From contig JABSPR010000016.1 in NCBI GenBank assembly GCA_013214975.1, forward strand, positions 1 to 28,509: 28,509 nucleotides of DNA, written 5' to 3'. Made by a program: the position numbers and the translations under genes. This DNA is from Flavobacteriales bacterium. Its GTDB lineage: Bacteria; Bacteroidota; Bacteroidia; DT-38. Each line of letters opens with the position of its first letter. Positions within the stretch are counted from its first letter, which is position 1. The notes beneath the pieces are model-generated. The model made no database searches, was not told the DNA's origin, and saw nothing but the letters and a program-made list of their open reading frames with translations. This document shows positions 7,649 through 14,036 of this stretch, in pieces.

Positions 7649-9745
7649 TTATACAGTTGCTTTTTCGCGAGCCGACATGTCTTTAACTTGCGTTAAGAAT
7701 GCATTAGCTTCTTCTAAATATTCTTTAGCGAAGCTTTCTGTAGGCTCGTTTTGATTAATTCTAAGAACAGCTGTTTCAAAATCCGAAGACATTGTGATCT
7801 CACCAGTACTTACAAAATGATCGTTGAAATCTTTAATAATACCTGTGTGCGTATTACATTTCACGTCTTTTGAAAGCAATGAAGCTTTAGCTCCTTGGAT
7901 AAATACACTGTACGAATGGTAAATTGCATCTGCAAACTGACCAGCTTCTAATGCTTCTTTTGCCCAATGATGTTTTTCATCACCTTCATATAAAAGAGTA
8001 GAAACTAAATCAATAATTACACCGGCACATTCTCCAACTCCAATTTCCATTTTGAATTTATCTTTGCTTCTCCAATCGAACAATTCATGTTCTTGAATCG
8101 TCTCAAGGTTAGCTAGAGGAAGTAACAATTCGTAGAAATAGTTTTTCTCTTTTCGTTGGTAGTAGTCGTTAAAATACTCGCCATCGTTAGCGTTTTTCTC
8201 GAAATCATCTAATAAGAATCTTACTGCATCTGGCACTCTTCTTGAAGGAACCTTGATTACTTTGTCGGCAATTGATCCTTGTCCGTCAAGCTCAACACCA
8301 CCACCTAATAACAACATCATTGCAGGTATAACTACATTGTTGTTTTTAAATGAGCTGCCGTGTAAGCCAATGTTTGCAATGGTATGCTGTCCACAAGCAT
8401 TCATACAACCACTGATTTTGATAGTCAATTTCGTATCAAATATTAGATCGTAATATTCTTCTTTGATTACTCTTTCAAGTTCAGTTGCCATTCCATAGCT
8501 ACTTCCAATTCCTAAGTTACAAGTATCTGTTCCTGGGCAAGTAGTAATGTCCATGATAGAATTAAATCCTGGAGTTGCAAGTTCTAATTCGTTAAGTGCA
8601 TTGAAAACAGATTTTAAATTCGCATCTGGTACAAAACGTAAAAGGAAACCTTGTCCAACAGAAATTCTGAAATCATCATCCGCAAATTTGGTAACGATAT
8701 CACCGAGTTTTCTAGAAGTCTCAGTAGTTAAGTTACCTAAGGAAACTTTAATACTTACGCTGTTAAAACCATCTTGCTTTTGCTTTTTAACGTTAGTTCT
8801 AAACCAATCCTCGTAAAGTTTTTCGTCAGAAAGAGTTACTTCTTCTGTAACAAGAGCAACGTTTGGAATAGGCTGATCAACACCATCAATTTCAATGGTT
8901 TGATTTTCTAATGTTTTCATTTCGATTTTAACCAATCGCATGAATTCCTCTAATCCCATCTTCTTTAACAAGAACTTAAGACGTGCTTTTTGTCTACTTG
9001 AACGTTCGCCATTTCTGTCAAAAACTCGAATAGCTGCATCGGTAAATGGAATTAACTCATTGGTTGGTAAGAAATCAAAAGCTAGTAATGCGTGAATTGC
9101 TTGCGATCCTAAACCTCCACCAAGCATTACTTTAAATCCTCTAACGCCATCTTTAATTTTAGGAATTAGTCCTAAATCGTGCATAAACGAAAACGCAGTG
9201 TCTTGATTACTTGACGAGAAAGATATTTTAAACTTTCTACCTAGATCCTGACCAGGAGAGTTTCTTAATAAATACTGAAAACAAGCTTCAGCATATGGAG
9301 TAACATCAAACGGCTCATCTGGATCGATACCAGCATTGATAGAGCCAGTAATGTTTCTTACTGTGTTACCACAAGCTTCTCTTAAGGTAACTTCTTCCTT
9401 TTCTAATTCTGCCCAAAGCTCAGGAGTTCTATCTAAACTCACATAGTGAATTTGAATATCCTGACGTGTAGTAAGGTGAATTTTTTGAGTAGCGTATTCA
9501 TCTGCTACATCACATATCTTGTTCAATTTGGCAACAGTTAATTTACCATAAGGAACTTTAATGCGGATCATTTGAACGCCTGGTTGACGTTGACCATATA
9601 CCCCTCTTGCTAATCGAAGACTTCGGAATTTCTCCCCATCAATTTTCCCATTATGGAACTCTTCGATCTTATTAGCTAAATCTAAAATGTCTTTCTCTAC
9701 TATTGGATTATTTAAATCTTCAAGTTCGGATCTGAAACTTTTCAT
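7649..9745 (-). CDS. Siroheme/[4Fe-4S] sulfite (or nitrite) reductase with C-terminal HEPN-like domain
   Basis: A 698-aa protein and the first structural gene of the operon. Residues about 40-560 are the duplicated ferredoxin-like and siroheme domains of the assimilatory nitrite/sulfite reductase family. The cluster and siroheme ligands are visible as Cx5C (C403, C409 in 'CPGTDTC') and Cx3C (C447, C451 in 'SGCMNACGQH'). Operon context with an APS reductase and siroheme synthase argues for sulfite to sulfide rather than nitrite. Residues about 588-690 read as an extra HEPN-like helical domain ('WAKEALEAGQFADAIYHSYSVF', 'NTHTGIIKDFNDHFV'). The gene starts 18 bases downstream of a strong intrinsic terminator, so its expression should depend on read-through of that element. 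Confidence 0.9.
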   Translation of the reverse strand: MKSFRSELEDLNNPIVEKDILDLANKIEEFHNGKIDGEKFRSLRLARGVYGQRQPGVQMIRIKVPYGKLTVAKLNKICDVADEYATQKIHLTTRQDIQIHYVSLDRTPELWAELEKEEVTLREACGNTVRNITGSINAGIDPDEPFDVTPYAEACFQYLLRNSPGQDLGRKFKISFSSSNQDTAFSFMHDLGLIPKIKDGVRGFKVMLGGGLGSQAIHALLAFDFLPTNELIPFTDAAIRVFDRNGERSSRQKARLKFLLKKMGLEEFMRLVKIEMKTLENQTIEIDGVDQPIPNVALVTEEVTLSDEKLYEDWFRTNVKKQKQDGFNSVSIKVSLGNLTTETSRKLGDIVTKFADDDFRISVGQGFLLRFVPDANLKSVFNALNELELATPGFNSIMDITTCPGTDTCNLGIGSSYGMATELERVIKEEYYDLIFDTKLTIKISGCMNACGQHTIANIGLHGSSFKNNNVVIPAMMLLLGGGVELDGQGSIADKVIKVPSRRVPDAVRFLLDDFEKNANDGEYFNDYYQRKEKNYFYELLLPLANLETIQEHELFDWRSKDKFKMEIGVGECAGVIIDLVSTLLYEGDEKHHWAKEALEAGQFADAIYHSYSVFIQGAKASLLSKDVKCNTHTGIIKDFNDHFVSTGEITMSSDFETAVLRINQNEPTESFAKEYLEEANAFLTQVKDMSAREKATV

Positions 9746-9763
9746 AGTACTAGTGTTATAAAT

Positions 9764-9788
9764 AAAAAAACCCTTCCATCTGGAAAGG
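9764..9788 (-). terminator. Intrinsic terminator (attenuator) in the leader of the sulfur operon
   Basis: Read on the minus strand, CCTTTCC - AGAT - GGAAGGG forms a 7-bp stem (one G-U pair) with a 4-base loop, immediately followed by seven T residues. It lies between the operon promoter and the reductase gene, not after a structural gene, so it is expected to stop transcription before the operon unless a competing structure forms. Confidence 0.88.
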
Positions 9789-9847
9789 CTACATATCTTG
9801 TTATAATTTCTTTAATGATTTACAATCAAATATTGATATAGCCCTTC
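9783..9847 (-). promoter_or_regulatory. Predicted antiterminator stem of the cysteine attenuator
   Basis: On the minus strand, GAAGGGCTATAT (9847 to 9836) can pair with ATGTAGCCTTTC (9794 to 9783) over 12 continuous base pairs with two G-U pairs. The 3' arm uses six of the seven bases of the terminator's left arm, so the two structures exclude each other. The 5' arm starts one base after the leader ORF stop codon. A ribosome that reaches the stop would cover it and favour termination. A ribosome held at the Cys codons, 10 or more bases upstream, would leave it free and allow read-through. The pairing was worked out by hand. Confidence 0.75.
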
Positions 9848-9848
9848 T

Positions 9849-9923
9849 TTAAGCATTCGTGCAACAACACATTGCGCTGCAACAGCAATAAGCCCTATAA
9901 GTAATATTTATGATCGTTCTCAT
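9849..9923 (-). CDS. Cysteine-rich leader peptide of the sulfur assimilation operon
   Basis: A 24-codon ORF, ATG at 9923-9921 and TAA at 9851-9849, whose product contains two runs of three consecutive cysteines ('YCCCSAMCCCTNA' at the C-terminus). Six Cys codons out of 24, in two blocks just before the stop, cannot reasonably be chance beside a cysteine and methionine biosynthesis operon. It is the expected sensor of charged tRNA-Cys in ribosome-mediated attenuation, as known for amino-acid leader peptides such as trpL and hisL and for polycysteine upstream ORFs in Actinobacteria. The peptide itself probably has no other job. No strong Shine-Dalgarno is seen, and the promoter -7 box lies only 5 bases upstream of the ATG, so the message may be nearly leaderless. 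Confidence 0.85.
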   Translation of the reverse strand: MRTIINITYRAYCCCSAMCCCTNA

Positions 9924-9928
9924 ACCTA

Positions 9929-9959
9929 CAAAATTAAACTTATTTCATAAAAATAACAA
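9929..9959 (-). promoter_or_regulatory. Bacteroidota-type promoter of the sulfur operon leader
   Basis: On the minus strand there is TTG (9959-9957), a 20-base spacer, then TAATTTTG (9936-9929). This matches the TTG - N19/20 - TAnnTTTG consensus of Bacteroidota primary-sigma promoters with a full match at the -7 element. The predicted transcription start falls within a few bases of the leader-peptide ATG. Confidence 0.7.
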
Positions 9960-10155
9960 GTGTGCCCTTTGGCTATTATATATAAGACGAATTAAACCCA
10001 AATATCTGGCATCAGTTGTACTAAATTTTTATTGTGGAAAGTGATTTATCAAACGGTGATGGGTGTTGAAACTGATAATTTTTAAACTTGCAGGCAACGA
10101 AAAGGAAGGCCTGGCTGTCTTTAAGGTAACGACAAACTAAAAAGCGGATTTGAAA
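9960..10155. other. Intergenic region with no gene seen
   Basis: Between the sulfur-operon promoter (minus strand) and the small ORF at 10156 (plus strand) I see no convincing reading frame or RNA. It must hold the plus-strand promoter for the downstream genes, but I find no clear TTG / TAnnTTTG pair. Confidence 0.5.
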
Positions 10156-10290
10156 ATGAAAAATGTAATTAATAGAAATTCAAGTCAGATGAAAAATACA
10201 AACTTTTACGAAACCAAGGTATACAAGATAGCTGTCACAGTTGGACTGTTTGTTCTTTTTATAATACTGATGGTTAGGAACATAGGATAG
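10156..10290 (+). CDS. Small single-span membrane protein (44 aa), uncertain
   Basis: A short ORF from the ATG at 10156 to the TAG at 10288-10290. It has a polar N-terminal half ('MKNVINRNSSQMKNTNFYE') followed by one hydrophobic stretch ('IAVTVGLFVLFIILMV', about residues 25-40) and a short positive tail. This is a textbook layout for a small inner-membrane protein. A second in-frame ATG at codon 12 could be the real start. No family is recognised. It lies alone between the sulfur operon and the ECF sigma gene, and a chance ORF cannot be excluded. Confidence 0.4.
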   Translation: MKNVINRNSSQMKNTNFYETKVYKIAVTVGLFVLFIILMVRNIG

Positions 10291-10520
10291 AAATTAGGAT
10301 AAAGTAAAGATGTAGATTTAACTTAACTGCTGCTACTTCAATACATTGTCCAGGTTGATAATACTCCAGATTTTGGGATTATTTAGATTAATTGTTTAAT
10401 ATTTAATATTCTTTTTAGCAATGTTGCCAAGAATTACTCGAAAGAGATTCTCTTTGATAGAGAAACAAGTATTGAAATTACTTAGCATAACTAAGTCGTT
10501 AATTAAAGAACAAAAGACGA

Positions 10521-11099
10521 ATGTCTTCCCAAGGAAAAGAGGAAAAATTAGTTTCGGGATGTTTGAAGGGCTTAGAAAGTTACCAGAAGGAACTTTATTA
10601 CACCTATTTGAATAAGATGACGGCGATTTGTTTTCGATATACTAAGAATAGAGATGAGGCATCGGATGTGTTGCACGAAGGCTATATAAAAGTGTTTAAG
10701 AATTTAGGCCAGTTTAGCTTTCAGGGTTCGTTAGAAGGTTGGATAAAAAGGATTATGGTGAACACCGCCATTAATCATTACAAGAAGAATATTCGTCAAA
10801 ATGATATTGCGAGACTTCAAAATGAGGATGGGGAAGAAATTTCAAAATATCTGGTTAGTGACGAACAAATATTAGAGAACATATCTGTAAAAGATCTAAT
10901 GAATCTAATTAAAGAATTATCTCCTGCGTATCAAATGGTTTTCAATCTATATGCCATTGAGGGATATTCGCATAAACAGATAGCGGAAGAATTAAAAATT
11001 AATGAATCGACGTCTCGTTCTAATTATTTAAAAGCGAGAAAGAAGATGCAGGAAAAAGTTTTAGAACTTAATAAAGTTCAAGAAGAGTATGGCGGATAG
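10521..11099 (+). CDS. ECF-type RNA polymerase sigma factor
   Basis: A 192-aa sigma-70 family protein. Region 2 spans about residues 20-90 ('YLNKMTAICFRYTKNRDEASDVLHEGYIKVFKNLGQF', with the 'GSLEGWIKRIMVNTAINHYKK' block) and region 4 about residues 125-180 ('LSPAYQMVFNLYAIEGYSHKQIAEELKINESTSRSNYLKARKKM'). It lacks regions 1 and 3, as expected of the ECF class. Its 3' end overlaps the next gene by 11 bases, which implies translational coupling and makes the next product its probable partner or regulator. An alternative frame beginning at 10421 does not match any family. Confidence 0.92.
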   Translation: MSSQGKEEKLVSGCLKGLESYQKELYYTYLNKMTAICFRYTKNRDEASDVLHEGYIKVFKNLGQFSFQGSLEGWIKRIMVNTAINHYKKNIRQNDIARLQNEDGEEISKYLVSDEQILENISVKDLMNLIKELSPAYQMVFNLYAIEGYSHKQIAEELKINESTSRSNYLKARKKMQEKVLELNKVQEEYGG

Positions 11100-12399
11100 C
11101 GATAATATGAAAGACGCTTTCGAGAACTTCGAAATGGATCCAATCGATAGTGGTTGGGACAATCTTCGTGAGAAGATGATGAATGAAGGAATTGAAAGTA
11201 GGAAAGAGGAAAAGGACCGGAAGGGCTTTTTCTATATTCTTGCGTCTATACTTTTATTGGGGTTAGGATTCTTATTCTTCTCAGATTCATCGTCGGATAA
11301 AGAAGAAAAACAGGCTATTTCAGATTCTGTTGTAGAAAGTAATACGACATTAGCTCCAGAGGAAGAACCAAGTACTCCATCAATTGAGATGGAATCAGAA
11401 AGTATTAAGGAATCAACTTCTACGGAGATTAGTTCAGATGTAATTCCAACTGCACCAATCACAATAGATCCACCAGTTGAATCTGCAGGAGAGTTGATTT
11501 TAAATAATGAGGGTGGGCAAGATTCTGTAATTGCTACTGCCATTGAAAATGTATATAAACCATATGTTGGTGAAGATTATAAAAACAACGAGGATGTTAA
11601 ATTGAAGATGGGTAAGTTGAAGGAGGGAAAAGATCGAGTTTCCGAGAATGAGGAAAAACCAGAAGATCAGATCCAATCGAAGGACTATGTCGATACTAAA
11701 ATGAAGGTTAAAGAGGATAAACCACCGAAGGAGAAAGTAGCAAGGTCTTGGGCTTTCAGTCCTTTCTTTTGTGCTGACTTGGCTGGGAATTCAGTTTCAA
11801 CAGAAAGAGATCTGAATGAGTACACCAAGTTGAACAACTCTGCTTCGACAAAAGATGTCTTTACTTATACAACTGGTATTAATGTAGGAGTAGTATTAAG
11901 CGAAAAAGTAATTCTTCAATCTGGTGTTTGGTTAACGCAAAAGAAACCTGTAATAGCGACTATCGAGCTGAAAGATTCGGATGATAATTTTGTAGGTACT
12001 ATAGATTACTATTATAATGGAAGGTATATGGATATTCCTTTACGAGTTAAAGTATATAGGGAAAACACCAAGTATTATAGTCCGAACGAGAATTTTAACT
12101 TTTTCTACACAGCTGGGGTAGTCTTTAATAAAGTGCTCAGAACAAGTGAGCCTAACTATTATGAAGAGGATATCGAAGGCGCAGGTTTTAGAGAAGTTAT
12201 TCAATTTGAACGAGTAGGGTTAAGCCTTACAGCTAGTGGAGGAGTAGAGAGATCGTTTAATAGTCACTTCTCTGTCTTTGCGGAAATATTGGCGAAGAAA
12301 GGACTTACAAATGTGCTTAGTTCTGATTCAGGAACACCTTACCAACATCATAAAACGAAGTCTTATGGGGCTGCGTTAGGTGTTAGGCTAAGCTTTTAG
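11089..12399 (+). CDS. Anti-sigma-like inner-membrane anchor fused to an outer-membrane beta-barrel-like domain
   Basis: A 436-aa protein overlapping the sigma factor gene by 11 bases. Residues 1-45 are polar and acidic, with 'DPIDSGWDNLREKM' resembling the cytoplasmic W..L..KM segment of Bacteroidota sigma-partner proteins. Residues about 46-64 form one membrane span ('GFFYILASILLLGLGFLFF'). Residues about 65-220 are a low-complexity, Glu/Ser/Pro/Lys-rich linker. Residues about 221-436 alternate like an outer-membrane barrel of the PorT/OMP_b-brl type and end in 'AALGVRLSF' with a terminal Phe. The likely topology is N-terminus in the cytoplasm with the C-terminal domain in or at the outer membrane. 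Control of the adjacent sigma factor is inferred from coupling. Confidence 0.7.
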   Translation: MADSDNMKDAFENFEMDPIDSGWDNLREKMMNEGIESRKEEKDRKGFFYILASILLLGLGFLFFSDSSSDKEEKQAISDSVVESNTTLAPEEEPSTPSIEMESESIKESTSTEISSDVIPTAPITIDPPVESAGELILNNEGGQDSVIATAIENVYKPYVGEDYKNNEDVKLKMGKLKEGKDRVSENEEKPEDQIQSKDYVDTKMKVKEDKPPKEKVARSWAFSPFFCADLAGNSVSTERDLNEYTKLNNSASTKDVFTYTTGINVGVVLSEKVILQSGVWLTQKKPVIATIELKDSDDNFVGTIDYYYNGRYMDIPLRVKVYRENTKYYSPNENFNFFYTAGVVFNKVLRTSEPNYYEEDIEGAGFREVIQFERVGLSLTASGGVERSFNSHFSVFAEILAKKGLTNVLSSDSGTPYQHHKTKSYGAALGVRLSF

Positions 12400-12421
12400 G
12401 AAATGCCATCTAACAATAAAG

Positions 12422-12445
12422 AAGGGGTTTAATTACCCCTTTTTT
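12422..12445 (+). terminator. Intrinsic terminator after the sigma / anti-sigma-like pair
   Basis: AAGGGGT - TTAATT - ACCCCTT followed by a run of Ts (12440-12445). The 7-bp stem and T-tract lie 22 bases after the stop of the barrel-domain gene and end this two-gene unit. Confidence 0.88.
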
Positions 12446-12497
12446 ATGGCCTAAATTTCGAGTAACATAAATATTGAATTTCAGCATACAAAAACAT

Positions 12498-12505
12498 TAC
12501 ATTTA
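12498..12505 (+). promoter_or_regulatory. Possible promoter -7 element for the MerR-like gene
   Basis: TACATTTA matches seven of eight positions of TAnnTTTG and lies 15 bases before the GTG start at 12521. A TTG at 12474-12476 is a candidate -33 element, but the 21-base spacer is slightly long. Confidence 0.35.
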
Positions 12506-12520
12506 TGTAATTATAAGATT

Positions 12521-13102
12521 GTGGATAGAGATTACTTAGATCAATATTATCGCGAAGAGGCGAAGAGAACCGAAAAACGGGGATCGTCTTTCGAAGACTT
12601 TGTGAATCGAGAAGCAGACGACGAGATCTTTAGGCTAAAGGACGTTGGAATAACCTCCAGAGTTCTTAATCATTGGAATAACAAGGGACTACTTATAACA
12701 AGAAAAGAAGAGAAGAATTGGAAACGGTTTTCTTTTGTAGATTTTGTTTGGCTATCTATAGTGGTCGAATTAAGAGATAGAGGCACATCACTTAGTGATA
12801 TTAGAAGAATCAAATACGCTTTAAACGATAATGAGAATTTAGACAGAAGGTTCTATCAACAGAATTTTAGAGAAAATGATATGAGAACATACGATTTTCA
12901 GATGCCTTTGCTACAAGTATTAAGGACCTCAATTTTGAATTGTGTGAGTAATAATCAACAGACATTTTTAGTATGTACGAGTACCTCAGCAAAATTTGTT
13001 TCTGAGCCCTTTCAAGAATTTAGTGAAACATTTATTGCTATCTCGGTGCATAATATTATCGAAGAGTTAAAGAATAAGTTGGGAGATAAAATTGGGAAAT
13101 AG
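12521..13102 (+). CDS. MerR-family-like transcriptional regulator
   Basis: A 193-aa protein. Residues about 36-105 fit a MerR winged helix-turn-helix: 'FRLKDVGITSRVLNHWNNKGLLITRKEEKNWKRFSFVDFVWLSIVVELRDRGTSLSDIRRI'. It shows the usual order of HTH, 'W..KGLL', the 'WKRFSFVDF' wing and the 'LRDRGTSLSDI' segment. The first 35 residues are charged and unusual for the family. The C-terminal 80 residues match no effector domain I know and contain two cysteines. The start is a GTG at 12521; no in-frame ATG exists nearby. It is a single-gene unit between terminators. Target and signal are unknown. Confidence 0.75.
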   Translation: MDRDYLDQYYREEAKRTEKRGSSFEDFVNREADDEIFRLKDVGITSRVLNHWNNKGLLITRKEEKNWKRFSFVDFVWLSIVVELRDRGTSLSDIRRIKYALNDNENLDRRFYQQNFRENDMRTYDFQMPLLQVLRTSILNCVSNNQQTFLVCTSTSAKFVSEPFQEFSETFIAISVHNIIEELKNKLGDKIGK

Positions 13103-13161
13103 AGGTTATTAAAGAAATGCACAATTGGCATGAAAATAGCATGAACAGGGAAAAATAATTA

Positions 13162-13716
13162 ATGATGAGATTAAAAGTAATATTGGTTTTGGCTTTAGTG
13201 GCTATGTTTTATTCTTCGTGTAAAAAGGAAGGATGTACAGATGATCTGGCAACAAATTATTGTGCTTCGTGTGAAAAGGAAGACAACAGCTGTAACTATA
13301 TATATGGATGCACGGATAGAGCTTCAACAAACTATGATCCATTAGCAACCATGTCGGATGGTTCTTGTTTGTATCTCACTTTAGGAAATTATGAGACATA
13401 TGATGCGTGTTCTCCTGGACCAGGTTATTTTGCCGCAGCTACATATGACATGTCGTTCGAAAAAGTGGATGACTGGAACTATTCATTTACCAATTTTGCA
13501 GAATATTTTACCAATCCAGTAGATCTATATATACTAGATAATACAGTATTGTTATTGTACCAACAACCAGATGGAGATAGTACAGATTTCATTATTGGAA
13601 ATGGCACATTAACCCAAACGGAAACAGAAGTAGTAATGCACATTAACTTTAAAATAACGGACTACATGGGTTATGAGGTTTATGATTGCATGTTAAATGC
13701 CTATAATTCTAAGTAG
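13162..13716 (+). CDS. Small cysteine-rich surface or periplasmic lipoprotein
   Basis: A 184-aa protein with a lipoprotein signal peptide: a hydrophobic stretch, then 'FYSSC' with the lipidated cysteine at C20. After it come two copies of a Bacteroidota Cys motif, 'GCTDDLATNYCASCEKEDNSC' in part and 'GCTDRASTNYDP', each ending in a DGSC or DNSC. The C-terminal 110 residues look like a small beta-rich domain with no family I recognise. Two ATGs occur in tandem at 13162 and 13165. The gene is monocistronic and followed by a strong terminator. Confidence 0.75.
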   Translation: MMRLKVILVLALVAMFYSSCKKEGCTDDLATNYCASCEKEDNSCNYIYGCTDRASTNYDPLATMSDGSCLYLTLGNYETYDACSPGPGYFAAATYDMSFEKVDDWNYSFTNFAEYFTNPVDLYILDNTVLLLYQQPDGDSTDFIIGNGTLTQTETEVVMHINFKITDYMGYEVYDCMLNAYNSK

Positions 13717-13728
13717 GCCTAAAAGCAA

Positions 13729-13758
13729 AAAAACCTTTACAATGTTGTAAAGGTTTTT
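13729..13758. terminator. Strong, symmetrical (bidirectional) terminator
   Basis: AAAAACCTTTACAA - TG - TTGTAAAGGTTTTT is a near-perfect inverted repeat with A and T tracts on either side, so it can work in both directions. On the plus strand it ends the lipoprotein gene. A minus-strand user would be anything reading in from the right, where no intact gene is seen. Confidence 0.88.
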
Positions 13759-14036
13759 CTACTCTCAATGCAAGTTTCGATTAAAAATCGCCCATTGCTG
13801 GACCGAACAAACTATCGTTTCGAACTCATCATCTTCAAGCTTGACGTCATCCTTACCTGAACTTGGTTAGTTTATCTCATTTGGTTACTATTAAGACAAA
13901 GTGAATCCACTAAACGTTGCCTCAATTTTAAAATTCTTCTTGTGTATATGTATTGTAATCATCTAAGAAAAAGGGATTTGTACCAATACTTACAGAAAGT
14001 AGGTTGATGTGAAATTCAATAACTTATTTTTGAACC
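13759..14036. other. Gene-poor intergenic stretch, possible relic on the minus strand
   Basis: No intact gene is seen. On the minus strand, short frames ending at about 13763 and 13781 read 'KDDVKLEDDEFETIV' and 'NDSLFGPAMGDF', and a bidirectional terminator sits just beyond them. They lack a start and change frame, so they could be a decayed coding end or chance. The promoter of the fatty acid hydroxylase-like gene must also lie here. Confidence 0.3.

Noticed and set aside
9746..9960. A SAM (S-box) riboswitch in the leader of the sulfur/methionine operon
   Set aside because: The leader is only about 175 bases and is filled by the Cys-rich ORF, antiterminator and terminator. I could not find the core features expected of a SAM-I aptamer, and the polycysteine ORF explains the terminator better.
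10421..10615. A 64-aa frame overlapping the start of the sigma factor gene
   Set aside because: It overlaps the well-supported ECF sigma frame from 10521 in another frame, has no recognisable motif and looks like a chance open frame in the untranslated region.
10521..12399. A FecI/FecR-type iron signalling pair serving the TonB-dependent receptor at 18056
   Set aside because: The partner of the sigma factor has no FecR domain, a terminator closes the unit, it is 5.6 kb away, and the receptor's N-terminus shows a carboxypeptidase-like domain rather than a clear STN signalling domain.
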